Source of the DNA: Castor canadensis
Lineage: Eukaryota; Chordata; Mammalia; Rodentia; Castoridae
DNA: 64,000 nucleotides
Reading direction: 5' to 3'
Assembly (NCBI RefSeq): GCF_047511655.1
Contig: NC_133395.1
Coordinates: forward strand, 76,998,158 to 77,062,157
Positions 54,049-64,000 of the stretch are shown in pieces; the first letter of the stretch is position 1, and every line of letters begins with the position of its first letter. Both the position numbers and the translations under genes were made by a program. The notes below the pieces were generated by a model, which worked only from the letters and a program-made list of their open reading frames with translations, searched no databases and was not told the DNA's origin.

Positions 54049-55790
54049 TTGGCCTTGTGCCCTGTCACCTACTGGGACACCTGTGCCCTACTTCCAGTCT
54101 CATTTTACAGAATCTTAGACTTCACTTGGACCTGTAATCAAAGTAAACAGAGGCTGTGGTCTTGAGGAGAACCATGGTTAACCAAATCATGGGTGGATTT
54201 AGTGGAAAATAGTAGAAATGGCATTAAATAACTAGCCTTTAACCAGAAATAAAAGTTATGAGGCATTTGCTCCTAAAACACAATTGCTGGTGGTGAAAAT
54301 CAGCAGTGGTCAGTGTCTTTTCCCAGAATTTTTGCTGTTGAGGGGGTGTCACTGCTGTTCTTGTCCTTGTCACTGGCTTGGCATTTAATGTGTTTTGCAC
54401 TTGCATTTTTCCTTGTCTCATTAGTTCACATCTTGGCAAAGGCTTTTGTCTCTTCATAGATTATCACAGAGCTCACAAGCACTTTTTCTCAGCCTGGTCT
54501 TCTACCCTTCCATTGAATGGGTGGGGTGTAAATGGGATTTCCTTTCAAGCCACAGACCCACCCATGTGGTCTACAGAAGCAAAGCTACAGCAATTTCCAG
54601 ATTCTTTTGTTGAAAGAGGCCTCAAGTGAACCTAGCATCACTGAAAATCCTTGGCTTTTATTATATACAAATATAAAACCACTTAAACTCAAGGCCACCT
54701 TCAGCAAAACCTTGATGAGTACTTAGCCTGCCAAGGGATTGCTGTGAAACCCTTTGTCTCTCTCTAGGGCTGTAGTCACGGCTGTGGGCTCTCTGTTAAA
54801 ACTGTCTGGGGAGCTTTAAAAACTCTCCTTCTCTGCCTGCACCCCAATCAGTTTAATCACAACCTTTCCAGGGGGACCCTAGTATTAGTCAATGGGCAGC
54901 TGAGGTTCAGAACTTCAAACTCTGTCATGCATCAGATCTACCCAGAAGGCAGGCTGAACAACAGATTGCTGGGTCCTACCCCAGAGCCTATGATTCAGCA
55001 AGTCTGGCGTGGGGTGGACAGTTTGCTTTTCTAACAAGTTCCCGGGTGATGTTGATACATGGTTTAAGATCCATAGCCCTAGGGCTAGTCTGAGGGGCCT
55101 GACAGCATGAAAGTCACCTACCTGCCCAGGTGCCAATCTGTAAAAGGCACCAAGTTGCCATGAGACCTATGACAAAGTGGAGGAAACTGTATTTACGAGG
55201 ATTCCTGCCAAGAAGAGTATGTGTCAGTAGACTAGCAGAAGAAACACTCAGACCAAGTCATGTAACCAACGTGATTGAACCGAATGCCTTCTGGACAGAG
55301 TAGGTATGCTCTGCTGGTTGGGGTGTGGAAGTTAGGAGCCAGTACTGATTGCTGGTCTAGATAATAGAGCTAATACTATCCCCTTCCCCCTCCTCCTCTG
55401 CCTTACTCTAGGTAGCACTTAGTGTTTGCTCCAGTCACTGGCCAGTGTCCTACTTCTAGGCCCTGGATGCCTATGTATCTCAGCGCAGCCCTGTTTCACT
55501 CCAGTCCAGCCTGCAAAATGCCGCCTGAAGCCTCGTAATGCTTTGCCTTTCTGATGAGCTGCTGTATCTGTATGCTCTAGTGTCCCCATGTGGGTGACTT
55601 CTTTCTATCTGCTGGAGCCATTGCTCTTCTCCATTGTCAAGAAAAGTTGCTGTTGGTTGAAAACATGGTACTGGAACTCTTAGTGTGAAATACCAAGAAT
55701 CAGGCAAACTCGCCTTCTCTGAGCGCACTTAGGGGTACTCGTAGGGTGTTTAATGCCTCTTGCTATGTGAGCACCACTTTGGCACCTTTT

Positions 55791-56132
55791 TTTGGTGTGT
55801 ATGTGGCAGAATTGGGGGTTGAACTCAAGGCCTTGCACTTGCGAGGCAGGCACTCTACACCTAAACCACATCCCCAGCCCTTTTTTGCTTTAGTTATATT
55901 TTTAAAATAGAATCACATTTATGTCCACATGGACTGGACCTCAATCCTCCTATTTATGCTTCCTGCCATAGCTGGTATGGCAGGCGTACCACCACACTTA
56001 GTTTTTTTTTTTTTAATTGGTTGAGATGGGGCCTCACAAAGTTTTTTTGCCGGGGTTGGCCTTAAACCGAGATCATCCTAATCTCTGCCTCTTCCACTGT
56101 TAGGATTGCAGGTGTGAGCCACTGTGCCCAAT
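55791..56132 (-). mobile_element. composite SINE with a long insert between tail and head
   Basis: The reversed ID-like tail lies at about 55791-55880 ('gaggcaggcactctacacct'), and a reversed B1-like head at about 56010-56132 ('taggattgcaggtgtgagcc'). A middle unit around 55935-55995 looks like a second, more worn head, so this may be another three-part element. Confidence 0.7.
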
Positions 56133-56224
56133 CACTTTGGCCCTTTTAGTTTTGAATTCAGAAAGCATGTCCTCTACCTACCACTCAAGCACTGTTTCTG
56201 CAGGACTGATATGCAGCAGCCATT

Positions 56225-56680
56225 TGGGTACATACATCATTTGGGTACCAAACAAGCTGTCCCAAAACAACAGTTTGTTACGTTCTCAGAATGCAGTGGG
56301 TTAGACACCTGGGTTTGGCTCAGCTGGTAGCCTCCCCCAGGTCTCATCTGTGTCACCTGGGCAGCCTGGTCCCTGACAGTTTGCCTGGGACTTGGATGCT
56401 AAGCCTCTCTGTCCATGCTGTCCTTCCTTCCTCATTCAGTAGTCTAGCTGAGGCTTCCTTATGTGGAGTCAGGGCCATTCTTAGAGTTCGTGGTGGAAGC
56501 TGCAAGGCATTTGGCGACCTGGGCTTTGGCATTCCTACATCACTTTGCCACATTCTTTTGGTCAAAGCAAGTCCTAGCCCAGATTCCGGGGGTGGGGAGG
56601 AGTGGCACAATAGGGTGACAATGTCTTCTAATCTGCCACACCACTATTTAACACTTCTTTTTTGCTTTTCAGTTTAGGTT
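56225..56680 (+). mobile_element. MaLR/LTR-like fragment in FLT1 intron 1
   Basis: Text such as 'ggtttggctcagctggtagc', 'cacattcttttggtcaaagc' and 'agtcctagcccagattcc' recalls an old MaLR LTR. Heavy divergence makes the ends uncertain. Confidence 0.5.
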
Positions 56681-57019
56681 GGAGTTTGGCCAAGAACATC
56701 ATATAATTAGATAATAATGATAATATTACGTACTAAATCATACCTTGGCCCTTCTAACCAGTGTCTGAGGATGAGACTGCCTGTCAGGGAAAGAAATTCC
56801 CATTCATAAATCTTTTGTTTAGTGCACACAGGCCGTGGTGAACCTGGCATGCCATGTTGGGACAGTGGCCTCTAAGCACTACCATGAATGACACCTGCAA
56901 GGGAGGACAAGCTGACCCTGTAGCTTCTTGGCTACATGGGGTCTCTCTCTGGCTCTTTCTTCTGGAGAATGTGCTGAGAGATTGTTGGGGGAGGGGAAAA
57001 GGAGGAAAGTAATTTGGAT

Positions 57020-57190
57020 TGACTGCCAGGCACTTTGATTTACTTATGTCACTTCACTCATCCCAAGAGGTAGGAGCAGTACTCAGCATCATGAGGAAAG
57101 TGACAAGGCTGGGTAAATGAAATACTTGTCCCAAGATCACAGACGTGGTGTGTAAAACTGGAATTATGTCAATCTGGTTCTGATAGACCA
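57020..57190 (+). repeat. MIR fragment in FLT1 intron 1
   Basis: 'gccaggcactttgatttact', 'atcccaagaggtaggagcag' and 'cttgtcccaagatcacagac' are MIR landmarks in order. Confidence 0.7.
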
Positions 57191-58149
57191 AACCTCCCTG
57201 CTTACCCATGTTACAATCTAACAGAAAAGCAGAGGAGAAAGAACCTTGGTGGGGTGGGGTGGGGGCTAGGCTTCTCTGGCTTTCAAAACCAATCTGTCCT
57301 TGGAGTTTTGCCATCCCAAAAGAATGTAAGAAGCCTCTGTTACTCCAGCTTAAAGTGGCCTTGGGAGATTCCACTGCTGTGTGTTGCAGACACCATTAAA
57401 ATCTCCATGAAGACAAAATTTTAATTATGTGGTCTTTCTTATCATAGGTATTCAAGAACCTTCTAAAGTATGTCAGAATAGAATCCCTAAAGCCACTAAG
57501 AACGTGAGATTTTGTGGTCTTCCAAACCTCACTCCTAGATGTGACTTTAAACCACATTACGGATTGTAGAAAGGTTCTCATCAGGCAGGTCTTGGTAAAA
57601 GCCAGGATGTTCTGACAGGCAGTTTCCAGGAATCCTGCAGCTGCTCCTTTGTGTACCTTCTACAACCAGGAACCTCAGAGACTAGCAGCTTCTCTGGAGT
57701 AACTGGAGTATCTGAGGGAAGGCCTGGAAGTGAGGTCCACCCTGCAGACAGATGCTCAGGGAAGGAAGTGATGGAGGGCGCTCACTTTGGGAGCAGCTCC
57801 TGACAGAGGTCGCTTCTGATGGGCTGGAAGCCTGAGTCTGGTGCTGAGAGTTACACCAGATCAACTAGGCCACAACTCAAATGTAGGTCTTCTTAATTTT
57901 GCAACCAGTGTTCTTTCCACCAACTTTTACTTCAACCAGCTTGAATGAGAAAACCTTGGGATGGGGGAAAAGGATTTCCTTTTCGGGGTTCAAAATGAAA
58001 AGCAGACATAGCTGTGAAAAAAGATAATTGCTTGAGGTCTTTTAGATACTTCTCAGCCTGAGGTGGCCATGTTACAGGATTTGTGTTCCCTGTGTGATGG
58101 GAACTTGTCCTTGTACAGTTGGCAAAACTGGAGGCTTTTTGTTTGTTTG

Positions 58150-58218
58150 TTTTTGGTGGTGCTAGGGATAGAAACCAGGGCCTTTGTACATGCCAGGCAA
58201 GCGCTCAGCCCTGGAAGC
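58150..58218 (-). mobile_element. ID-like SINE, partial
   Basis: The + strand reads 'ggtggtgctagggatagaaa' and 'acatgccaggcaagcgctca'; the left third of the unit is missing. Confidence 0.7.
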
Positions 58219-58245
58219 ATTTCTACAAGCTTGGTGGCTCCTTGA

Positions 58246-58325
58246 ATCTCCTCCTCCTCCTTCTCTTCCTCCTCTTCCTTCTTCTCCTGCTCTTCCTCCT
58301 CTTCCCATCTCCGCCTTCTCCATTC
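58246..58325. repeat. C/T-rich (TCC)n-type tract
   Basis: About 80 bases of TCC and TTCC units with no purines except a few, in FLT1 intron 1. The chance frames here are Leu/Ser or Glu/Lys-rich low complexity. Confidence 0.9.
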
Positions 58326-60663
58326 TTTCAGATCTGCCAGAAACCAAGAAAGAGAAAATAGCATTTTATCCTTTCTTTCCTCTCCCTTGAAGAGAGACAC
58401 TTTTCTATCCTAGAATATGATATGATTTTTTTTCATCAGAGTCTGAAAAAAAATCCTCTCCTGCCACCTATTGAGGAATTTTATCTTTGGCTCAAGCCTG
58501 GAAAGTGTGACCAAATGTGGTTGTATGCCTTAGATGAAAATTACAAAAATGGTGATATAAATCTAGATTGATTTTTATGGTTGTTTTCTTTGTTTCTAAG
58601 TTGGCATTAAAGAAACTAAAGATATCTGTAAACAGATGAAAAGCCAGGAATATAGTAGAGAGCACTGCAAACAATTTCAAAAGGCAATGTAAACTTTTTC
58701 TGCAGCATTTCACCTGTGATTACTGGTTCTGTTGTCCTTGCAAAAAAAAAAATTGTATAACTTTCTTTTTCACTTAATGTCTCCTGCTGAACCAGATTTT
58801 TGTTCTCTGAAAAATTTTTATAGCAAAATGCCTGAAAACTGAGCATTTGTGTTGGATTTTGGATACCTACAACTTCTTGAGGGCTAGAGAGTATCTGACT
58901 CATGTTGTTGGTGGACAAATTTGAAGCGACCTGTCAATCACACTCCCAGCCCATCCCCTGTCCTCAGAACTGGGAAATGAAAAATACCTCACACAGAGTA
59001 TTTCCCACGCAAAGTAATTCAGAAAGTGAGTGGAGAAAATGAGAAAATAAGCAGGAATGCTAATTTTCAGGAATTCTAATTTCCCTTTAGCCTTTTCCAA
59101 CTGACAAAAGTTAGTGATTCTAAATTTAGATATGTTTTTCTTAGGAGTAGTAAAAATATCTGAAAATCCAGAAATAAAGTTTGTTTGATGTGGAGTGGTT
59201 ATTAGTTTTTTAAATGTGTTTTATGGTCCAAACACATGGGTCTGGGACTTCCTTGCTGGTGTAGACCATTTCTCTTTTTAGGGGACTGTTTATTGCAAAC
59301 TTGGTAGGAGAGACTTAAGAAATATATTTCCTTTCAGTGATTTGAAATGTGCTTACTCCTATGATTTAATGAGGAAAAACATGGATCATATCAAATTTAA
59401 TTCTCCTGATGCCTATTTCATAGATAGTCGTCATTGTAAATGTGTATCCAGTTTCCAAGTTGAGTTCAGGCATATGCAGAAGACTAGTTTAGAACATTTA
59501 AGCATTCAGTTAGAAGATGCTTTTATTTATGAGTTTAAATTTTATGAATATATAAATATTTTATTTGTGAGTATACATATGGTGATACTCACTTTGCTTC
59601 ATGTGTACCATTGAGTAAGTGTTCTTATTTTGTGAATTTTACAGTGAATTGTACCAAGGTGAATCATGTATATTAAGGAAAGAATTTGTGACTCCCCATA
59701 TTAAAAATGTGCACAGGAAGAGATCTCTATTTATTAACTGAGATTATCTTTAGATTTCTTAGAATTCACCTATTCTACTTCTAAATGACATATCTTAAGA
59801 AGCCAAGTTTGAACTGAAAATCCTTCAAGAGAAAGGACTGTTTTTGATCCATCTTTGCAGTTGTGAGTTCAGTACAGTACCTGGTACATAGTAGTCACTC
59901 AGTAAATGCTGGTTCTGAGTCTCAGAGGCCTTGTGGGAGTCATGGCTCCATACTGTATGTGAGTACGTAAGCGGAGAAGGGTAGTGGAATGCACTCAAGA
60001 ACTGGCAGTAATTTTCCCAATCCATATGTAATATTCTGTTCTTTCTTTTTGGGCCATCTTCTGATTGGAGGCCATTTTTTTGGCCTTGGCTGAGCTGGCT
60101 ATGAATTGACTCTAGGCTCAGGACTGAGAATTGGTTCCCACGAGATACTGTCCTTGAGATGAGCCCTCTTGCTAAGATTCTCTGAGCAAGTCAAGGTTCC
60201 CGCATAGCTCAGAAGAGGCAGTTGACTGGGACCCTTCAGTTCCTGGGTCCACTGACAGCCTGAGATGGTAGGGAATGCCACTGTTGCTGCCAGTGTTTTG
60301 CTACCTTGAATGAGAACATTTCGGTTGAAAACCATTTCCTCTTGGCTCAGGGTCACCCATGGTATGGACTAGAAGAGTAGAGACAAAGGAGGACAAGCTA
60401 CTCCTGGCTAATGCATCTCATCTGGTAGTTTTCTTTTATTCCCCTTCAGTCCTGAGTCTCTACCGCAGTCCTCTGCCACGATGCAGTTTCTAAAAGCGCA
60501 GCGTGGCATGGGTATGTCTTCTGAAGAATGCTTGCTTGTAACTTTTCCTCCAGTGGCAAAGTAAACCCAGACTAAAAAATATGTGAGGCAGAGCATTAAA
60601 ACATCACAAATGAGCCAAGGAAAGCAGAGTCTAAAGAAGCAAGTTGTTAAAAGGAAGCAATTT
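58326..60663. other. FLT1 intron 1; nothing recognised
   Basis: A+T-rich DNA with short frames only. A MIR-like scrap ('gtacatagtagtcactcagt') lies near 59883. Confidence 0.45.
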
Positions 60664-60770
60664 TTGGGCTGGAGGTGTGACTCAGAAGTAGAGCAATTGC
60701 CTAGCATATATGAGATCCTGAGTTTGATCCCCAGCAGAAAAGAAAAAAGAGAAAAAAAAATAAAGATGAA
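60664..60770 (+). mobile_element. ID-like SINE
   Basis: 'ggctggaggtgtgactcaga' and 'gagtttgatccccagcagaa' with a long A/G tail form a complete short unit. Confidence 0.87.
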
Positions 60771-61796
60771 GCTTTGAAGATTTGAAAGTTTCTGAAGGAA
60801 AGAGAAACAGATTCGGATATTTCCTTTAGAAAATGTATGTTCATTAATTCTTTAGGTTACCTTAAACTCCATTCTTCTGCCAGAACATCCTTCACTCCCT
60901 GGGCTGAAAGAGGCAGCCCCACCCCTGCCCTTCCTCGTGATAGCACACAAATATGATGCAATTTAATATTTATATTAAAAGTAATTCTTTATATGTAAAA
61001 TTTCATTTATACCTATATATACTAGTTCATCTGTTGTCCATGCTAAGTTATAAACACTTTCAAGAGAGCGAGCTTGTTTATTTTGTACATTTTTGCATCC
61101 CTATCTTAGAATATGTTGACATATTAGCTGGAAGAATTAATATTATGGTTGAAGACTGGAGAAGTCAGCAAGGTACAGAGGTGGGTGAAAGAACTTGTGT
61201 AGACAATATCATGGGGAAACCCTGGGATTGGCTGGCAGTAAAAAAAGAGGAAAGGAGAGGAGATGAACAAGGAAAAGAGTTCTTAGATTCCCAGAGTCGC
61301 TCGTGGAAGTCCACCTGGTACCCAGCTCACCAGTCTCACCCTGGGAAGGGGCTGGCTTCATTCCAGGGAGCAGCTCCACGGTTGGGACCTCTCCACAGAG
61401 TTCTTCCTTCACTTTTTTGTAACTTCTCCTTACCATTTTTCTCCTTATCCTCCAGAATGAGCTGACTCATAAGTTGGTGGCCTGTTGACAGTAGAAATTA
61501 TTATTGTTTTTCTTCTCTCTCTTTTCTATTTCTAGAAATAAAGCTGTAGGTAGAGTAATGAAAATGTATGAGAAAAGGCACCTGGAGAATTAAAACCAGT
61601 CCCCCTCAGGTTTGGGTACAAATGACTCTAAAGTCTTCTCTGGAGACTTGGAAGGAGGGTCTTAACATCACATACTGAAGAGTGACAGATATCAGGTGTC
61701 AGTGAACTATTTCTTTTAAAAGTTGAGATGCAAAAAATAAATAAAAAAGAAAAAATAGAAAAAAAGTCAAGATGCTTTAGTGGAAACATATTGCTT

Positions 61797-62014
61797 TTTT
61801 TTTTTGGATGGGCCTGGTGTTTGAACTCAGGGCTTCATACTTGCAAAGCAGGCACTCTACTGCTTGAGCCACACCTCCAGGCCATTTTACTCTGGTTATT
61901 TTGGAGATGAGATCTTGTGAACTATTTGTCTGGGCTGGCCTCCAACTGAGATCTTCTCAATCTCAACCTCCCAAATAGCCAGGATTACAGGTGTAAATCA
62001 CCAACTCCTGCTTT
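61797..62014 (-). mobile_element. composite SINE, full length
   Basis: The + strand begins with a T-run, then 'ggcactctactgcttgagcc' (reversed tail) and 'atagccaggattacaggtgt' (reversed head). Confidence 0.9.
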
Positions 62015-62216
62015 TAATTGTTCATTGTTCCCTAGAACCTTGACTGTCAGCAAAATTTGTATAACATTAATTCCATTTGAGGTCAGATTTCTTTTTTTAA
62101 AAATGCTTGTAAAATCTTAGGAAGGCACAACTATTGACAAATATTTACTATATCGATTATGTAAGTTCTAAGAAAATATGAAAATGAAAAGGACCCAGAT
62201 TTTGAAACTTTTCTCT

Positions 62217-62303
62217 TTTTTTTTGGTGGAACTGGGGTTTGAACTCAGGGTTTTGTGCTTGAAAAGCAGAAGCTGTACTGCTTGAGCCACGCCTCCAATC
62301 CAG
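62217..62303 (-). mobile_element. SINE tail (ID-like part)
   Basis: The + strand reads 'actggggtttgaactcaggg' and 'gctgtactgcttgagccacg'. It is headless and lies 200 bases from a full copy in the same direction. Confidence 0.83.
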
Positions 62304-62803
62304 AGCCAGATTTTGAAAGAACAGTTAAGTCAAATGTTCACCCCATGTCTAAGCAGGATTAGTCTCCAAACTATGAGTGATGAAAAGGAATTATATTTCA
62401 AACTGTTTAACTTAGAAGGAAACTGATTTGACAATAAAAAACACAATGGTCAAGATGAGTGTTTAATGAGTCTTAGAATGATAAGTAGCTTTCAAAACTC
62501 AGTTCTCCTGTGATGGAAAACTATCACACGCTTCTAGCCATTTAAATCTGAAAAGTCAGGGGGTTTGTATGTATTGTTGATTGCAAAGACAGAGCTCTCA
62601 GTGTTCCTCTTAGTGAGTGATTTTAAAACATCTCCTTTATAGACAGTCTAAAGGATTCCAGAAAAGTGTCTTCTATGGAGTCTGGACTTCATAAGCTGTG
62701 TTAAAGGAGGTTGAATGCCAATATAGGAACTTTAGTATGCTCAGCCTTCTCATTTTGTTCTCTCTCTCTTCCTGTTTTTATTTATTTGTTTGTTTATTTA
62801 TTT

Positions 62804-62878
62804 TGAGGCCAGCCTGTGATCCTCCTGTCTCAGCCTCCTGAGTTCTGGGATTACAGGCATGTAACATCACGTCCACCT
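62804..62878 (-). mobile_element. B1-like SINE fragment
   Basis: The + strand reads 'gaggccagcctgtgatcctc' and 'gttctgggattacaggcatg', the reverse of a B1-like head. Confidence 0.75.
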
Positions 62879-63772
62879 TCAATCTCATAATGTACCTCTT
62901 CCCCTATTTTTATGTGCAAGTAAGCTGTGTTCTGTCAGTACTCATAATAGGTGATGAGACTAAAAATATTGAAGAGTATATGAGGAGAATAGATGAAACT
63001 GCATTTACTAATATTTTTTGCTTTTTCTTGCACAAATAATGAGTGTTAAGGTACACGCTTGTCTGCCTAGCTGTATGACAGCCAGGTTTTATACAAAAAG
63101 GCATTATTTTGGATTAAAAATTAAAACTCAAACAAGGTGCATTTTAATGGTTACTTAATATCCTCACAACGTTACTCCATGGTAAAGTTATTTGTTTTCC
63201 AAAAAGAGAAACAACTTGTGAATCTGTGCCACATGGCAGGTTATAAGCAGTGGCTGAACATAATTAAAAGGTTCCAATTCCCATGGCCAGCTCTTCCCAG
63301 GGTCTTCTCTGCAAGCCTTTCCTTCTAAGAAACCCCATGGGGATCCATGGAAATAAGGTGTCTCTGAAGATACCGGGGACGTGGGCATTGAACAATAATG
63401 GTAGCAGAGTATCTGGTAAAATCTTTGGGCAAATACCAAACTGTATGACTAATATTATGTAGAACAGAGAAAACTAAATTTTAAATTGTGGGGGTGTACA
63501 TACCACCTTTTGCTTCCAGATTGATAACTGTTTGCTTAAAGGGAATATAGACAATGCCTTGCAAAGAACTGAAACTTGTAATTCTAAGTAATTTAATATT
63601 AGCTCTCTAATTGCTAAAGCAGTTCAAGCATCTTATAAACCTTACTGCCATGCCTAATAGTGCAAGTCTATCCAAACGCTCTTTCTGTTACTGATTCTGG
63701 ATCACTACATACAACTGTTTTTTGTAGCAATTGATTTAAGTTGAACAACTCCATAAAAACATTACTTACTTT

Positions 63773-64000
63773 TGACGTGGCTCAGTGACTCATGCCTGTA
63801 ATCCCAGCTATTTGAGAGGCAGAGATCAGGAGGATCAAAGTTTGAGGCCAGCCTAAACAAAAAGTTAATAAGACCCTGTCTCAACTAAGAAGCAGGGTGT
63901 GGTGATGCATGGCTGACATCCCAGAAATGAGGAACGTATAGACAGAAGGATCACAGTCCAAAGCTTGCCCAGGGCAAAAACACAAGATCCTCTCTGAAAA
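63773..64000 (+). mobile_element. multi-unit SINE, cut by the window edge
   Basis: A first B1-like unit ('catgcctgtaatcccagcta') ends 'gaccctgtctcaactaagaa'. A second, more diverged unit ('gcagggtgtggtgatgcatg') runs to the last base. An ID-like tail would be expected beyond the window, as in the 27.5-kb element. Confidence 0.85.

Larger units (their letters stand above)
47019..64000 (+). other. FLT1: FLT1 intron 1 (5' part, continues past the window)
   Basis: The intron opens GTGAGG at 47019 directly after exon 1. FLT1 intron 1 is long in other mammals. I looked for the start of exon 2, which codes for the end of the signal peptide and the start of Ig domain 1, and saw nothing like it before 64000. 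The intron holds SINEs, a U6 pseudogene, an L1 3' end, MIR and L2 relics, a MaLR-like fragment and several short tandem repeats, each listed separately. Confidence 0.85.

Noticed and set aside
1..64000. CRISPR arrays, bacterial operons, phage or plasmid features
   Set aside because: The DNA is mammalian; tandem repeats seen are microsatellites or short duplications without spacers.

Overview
This is a stretch of mammalian nuclear DNA. It is intron-rich and repeat-rich, with CpG islands and no bacterial-type gene packing. Dozens of short interspersed elements built from a B1/Alu-like head and an ID-like tRNA-derived tail (motifs of the type 'ggctcaagtggtagagc' and 'gttcaaaccccagtac') point to a rodent. 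The style fits the Castorimorpha, with beaver as my best guess from memory of such SINEs. I cannot run the alignment that would fix the species.

The only functional protein-coding gene I can support is FLT1 (VEGF receptor 1), on the + strand. Its core promoter lies at about 46560-46655 and contains a cyclic-AMP response element, two ETS-type GGAA sites, a TATA box and an EGR1/GC box. A GC-rich leader follows, then the start codon at 46955 and a GT splice donor at 47019. The first exon codes for only the signal peptide. Everything from 47019 to the end is FLT1 intron 1, and I see no second exon before 64000. In other mammals the DNA upstream of FLT1 is intergenic and leads towards POMP, so positions 1-46500 are best read as the 5' flank of FLT1.

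Layout: 1-12.2 kb is intergenic DNA with SINEs, old L1 pieces, a MaLR-like LTR and a (TTCC)n tract. A second, isolated CpG island lies at about 12.25-13.66 kb, roughly 33 kb upstream of FLT1, with splice-like signals but no recognisable protein. 13.7-24.6 kb holds SINEs, MaLR-like LTRs, an L1 3' end and a broken MBD3L-family gene on the - strand at about 19.87-20.34 kb. 24.67-25.06 kb looks like a solo LTR. 25.4-29.06 kb is an old + strand L1 broken up by later insertions, including a SINE with a long GGAA tract. 31.5-34.6 kb is a younger 5'-truncated L1 on the - strand with a clear 15-bp target-site duplication and a disrupted reverse transcriptase. 34.6-45.9 kb is mostly single-copy-looking DNA. 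45.9-47.8 kb is the FLT1 CpG island. The rest is intron 1 with SINEs, a U6 pseudogene, an L1 3' end and MIR/L2 relics.

I found no unknown multi-gene system. The items most worth a second look are the distal CpG island with its strong splice-acceptor-like tract, the MBD3L-like relic, the L1 insertion, the repeated pattern of SINE tails growing into GGAA/GA microsatellites, and the FLT1 promoter itself. Repeat names and boundaries come from memory of consensus sequences and are approximate.
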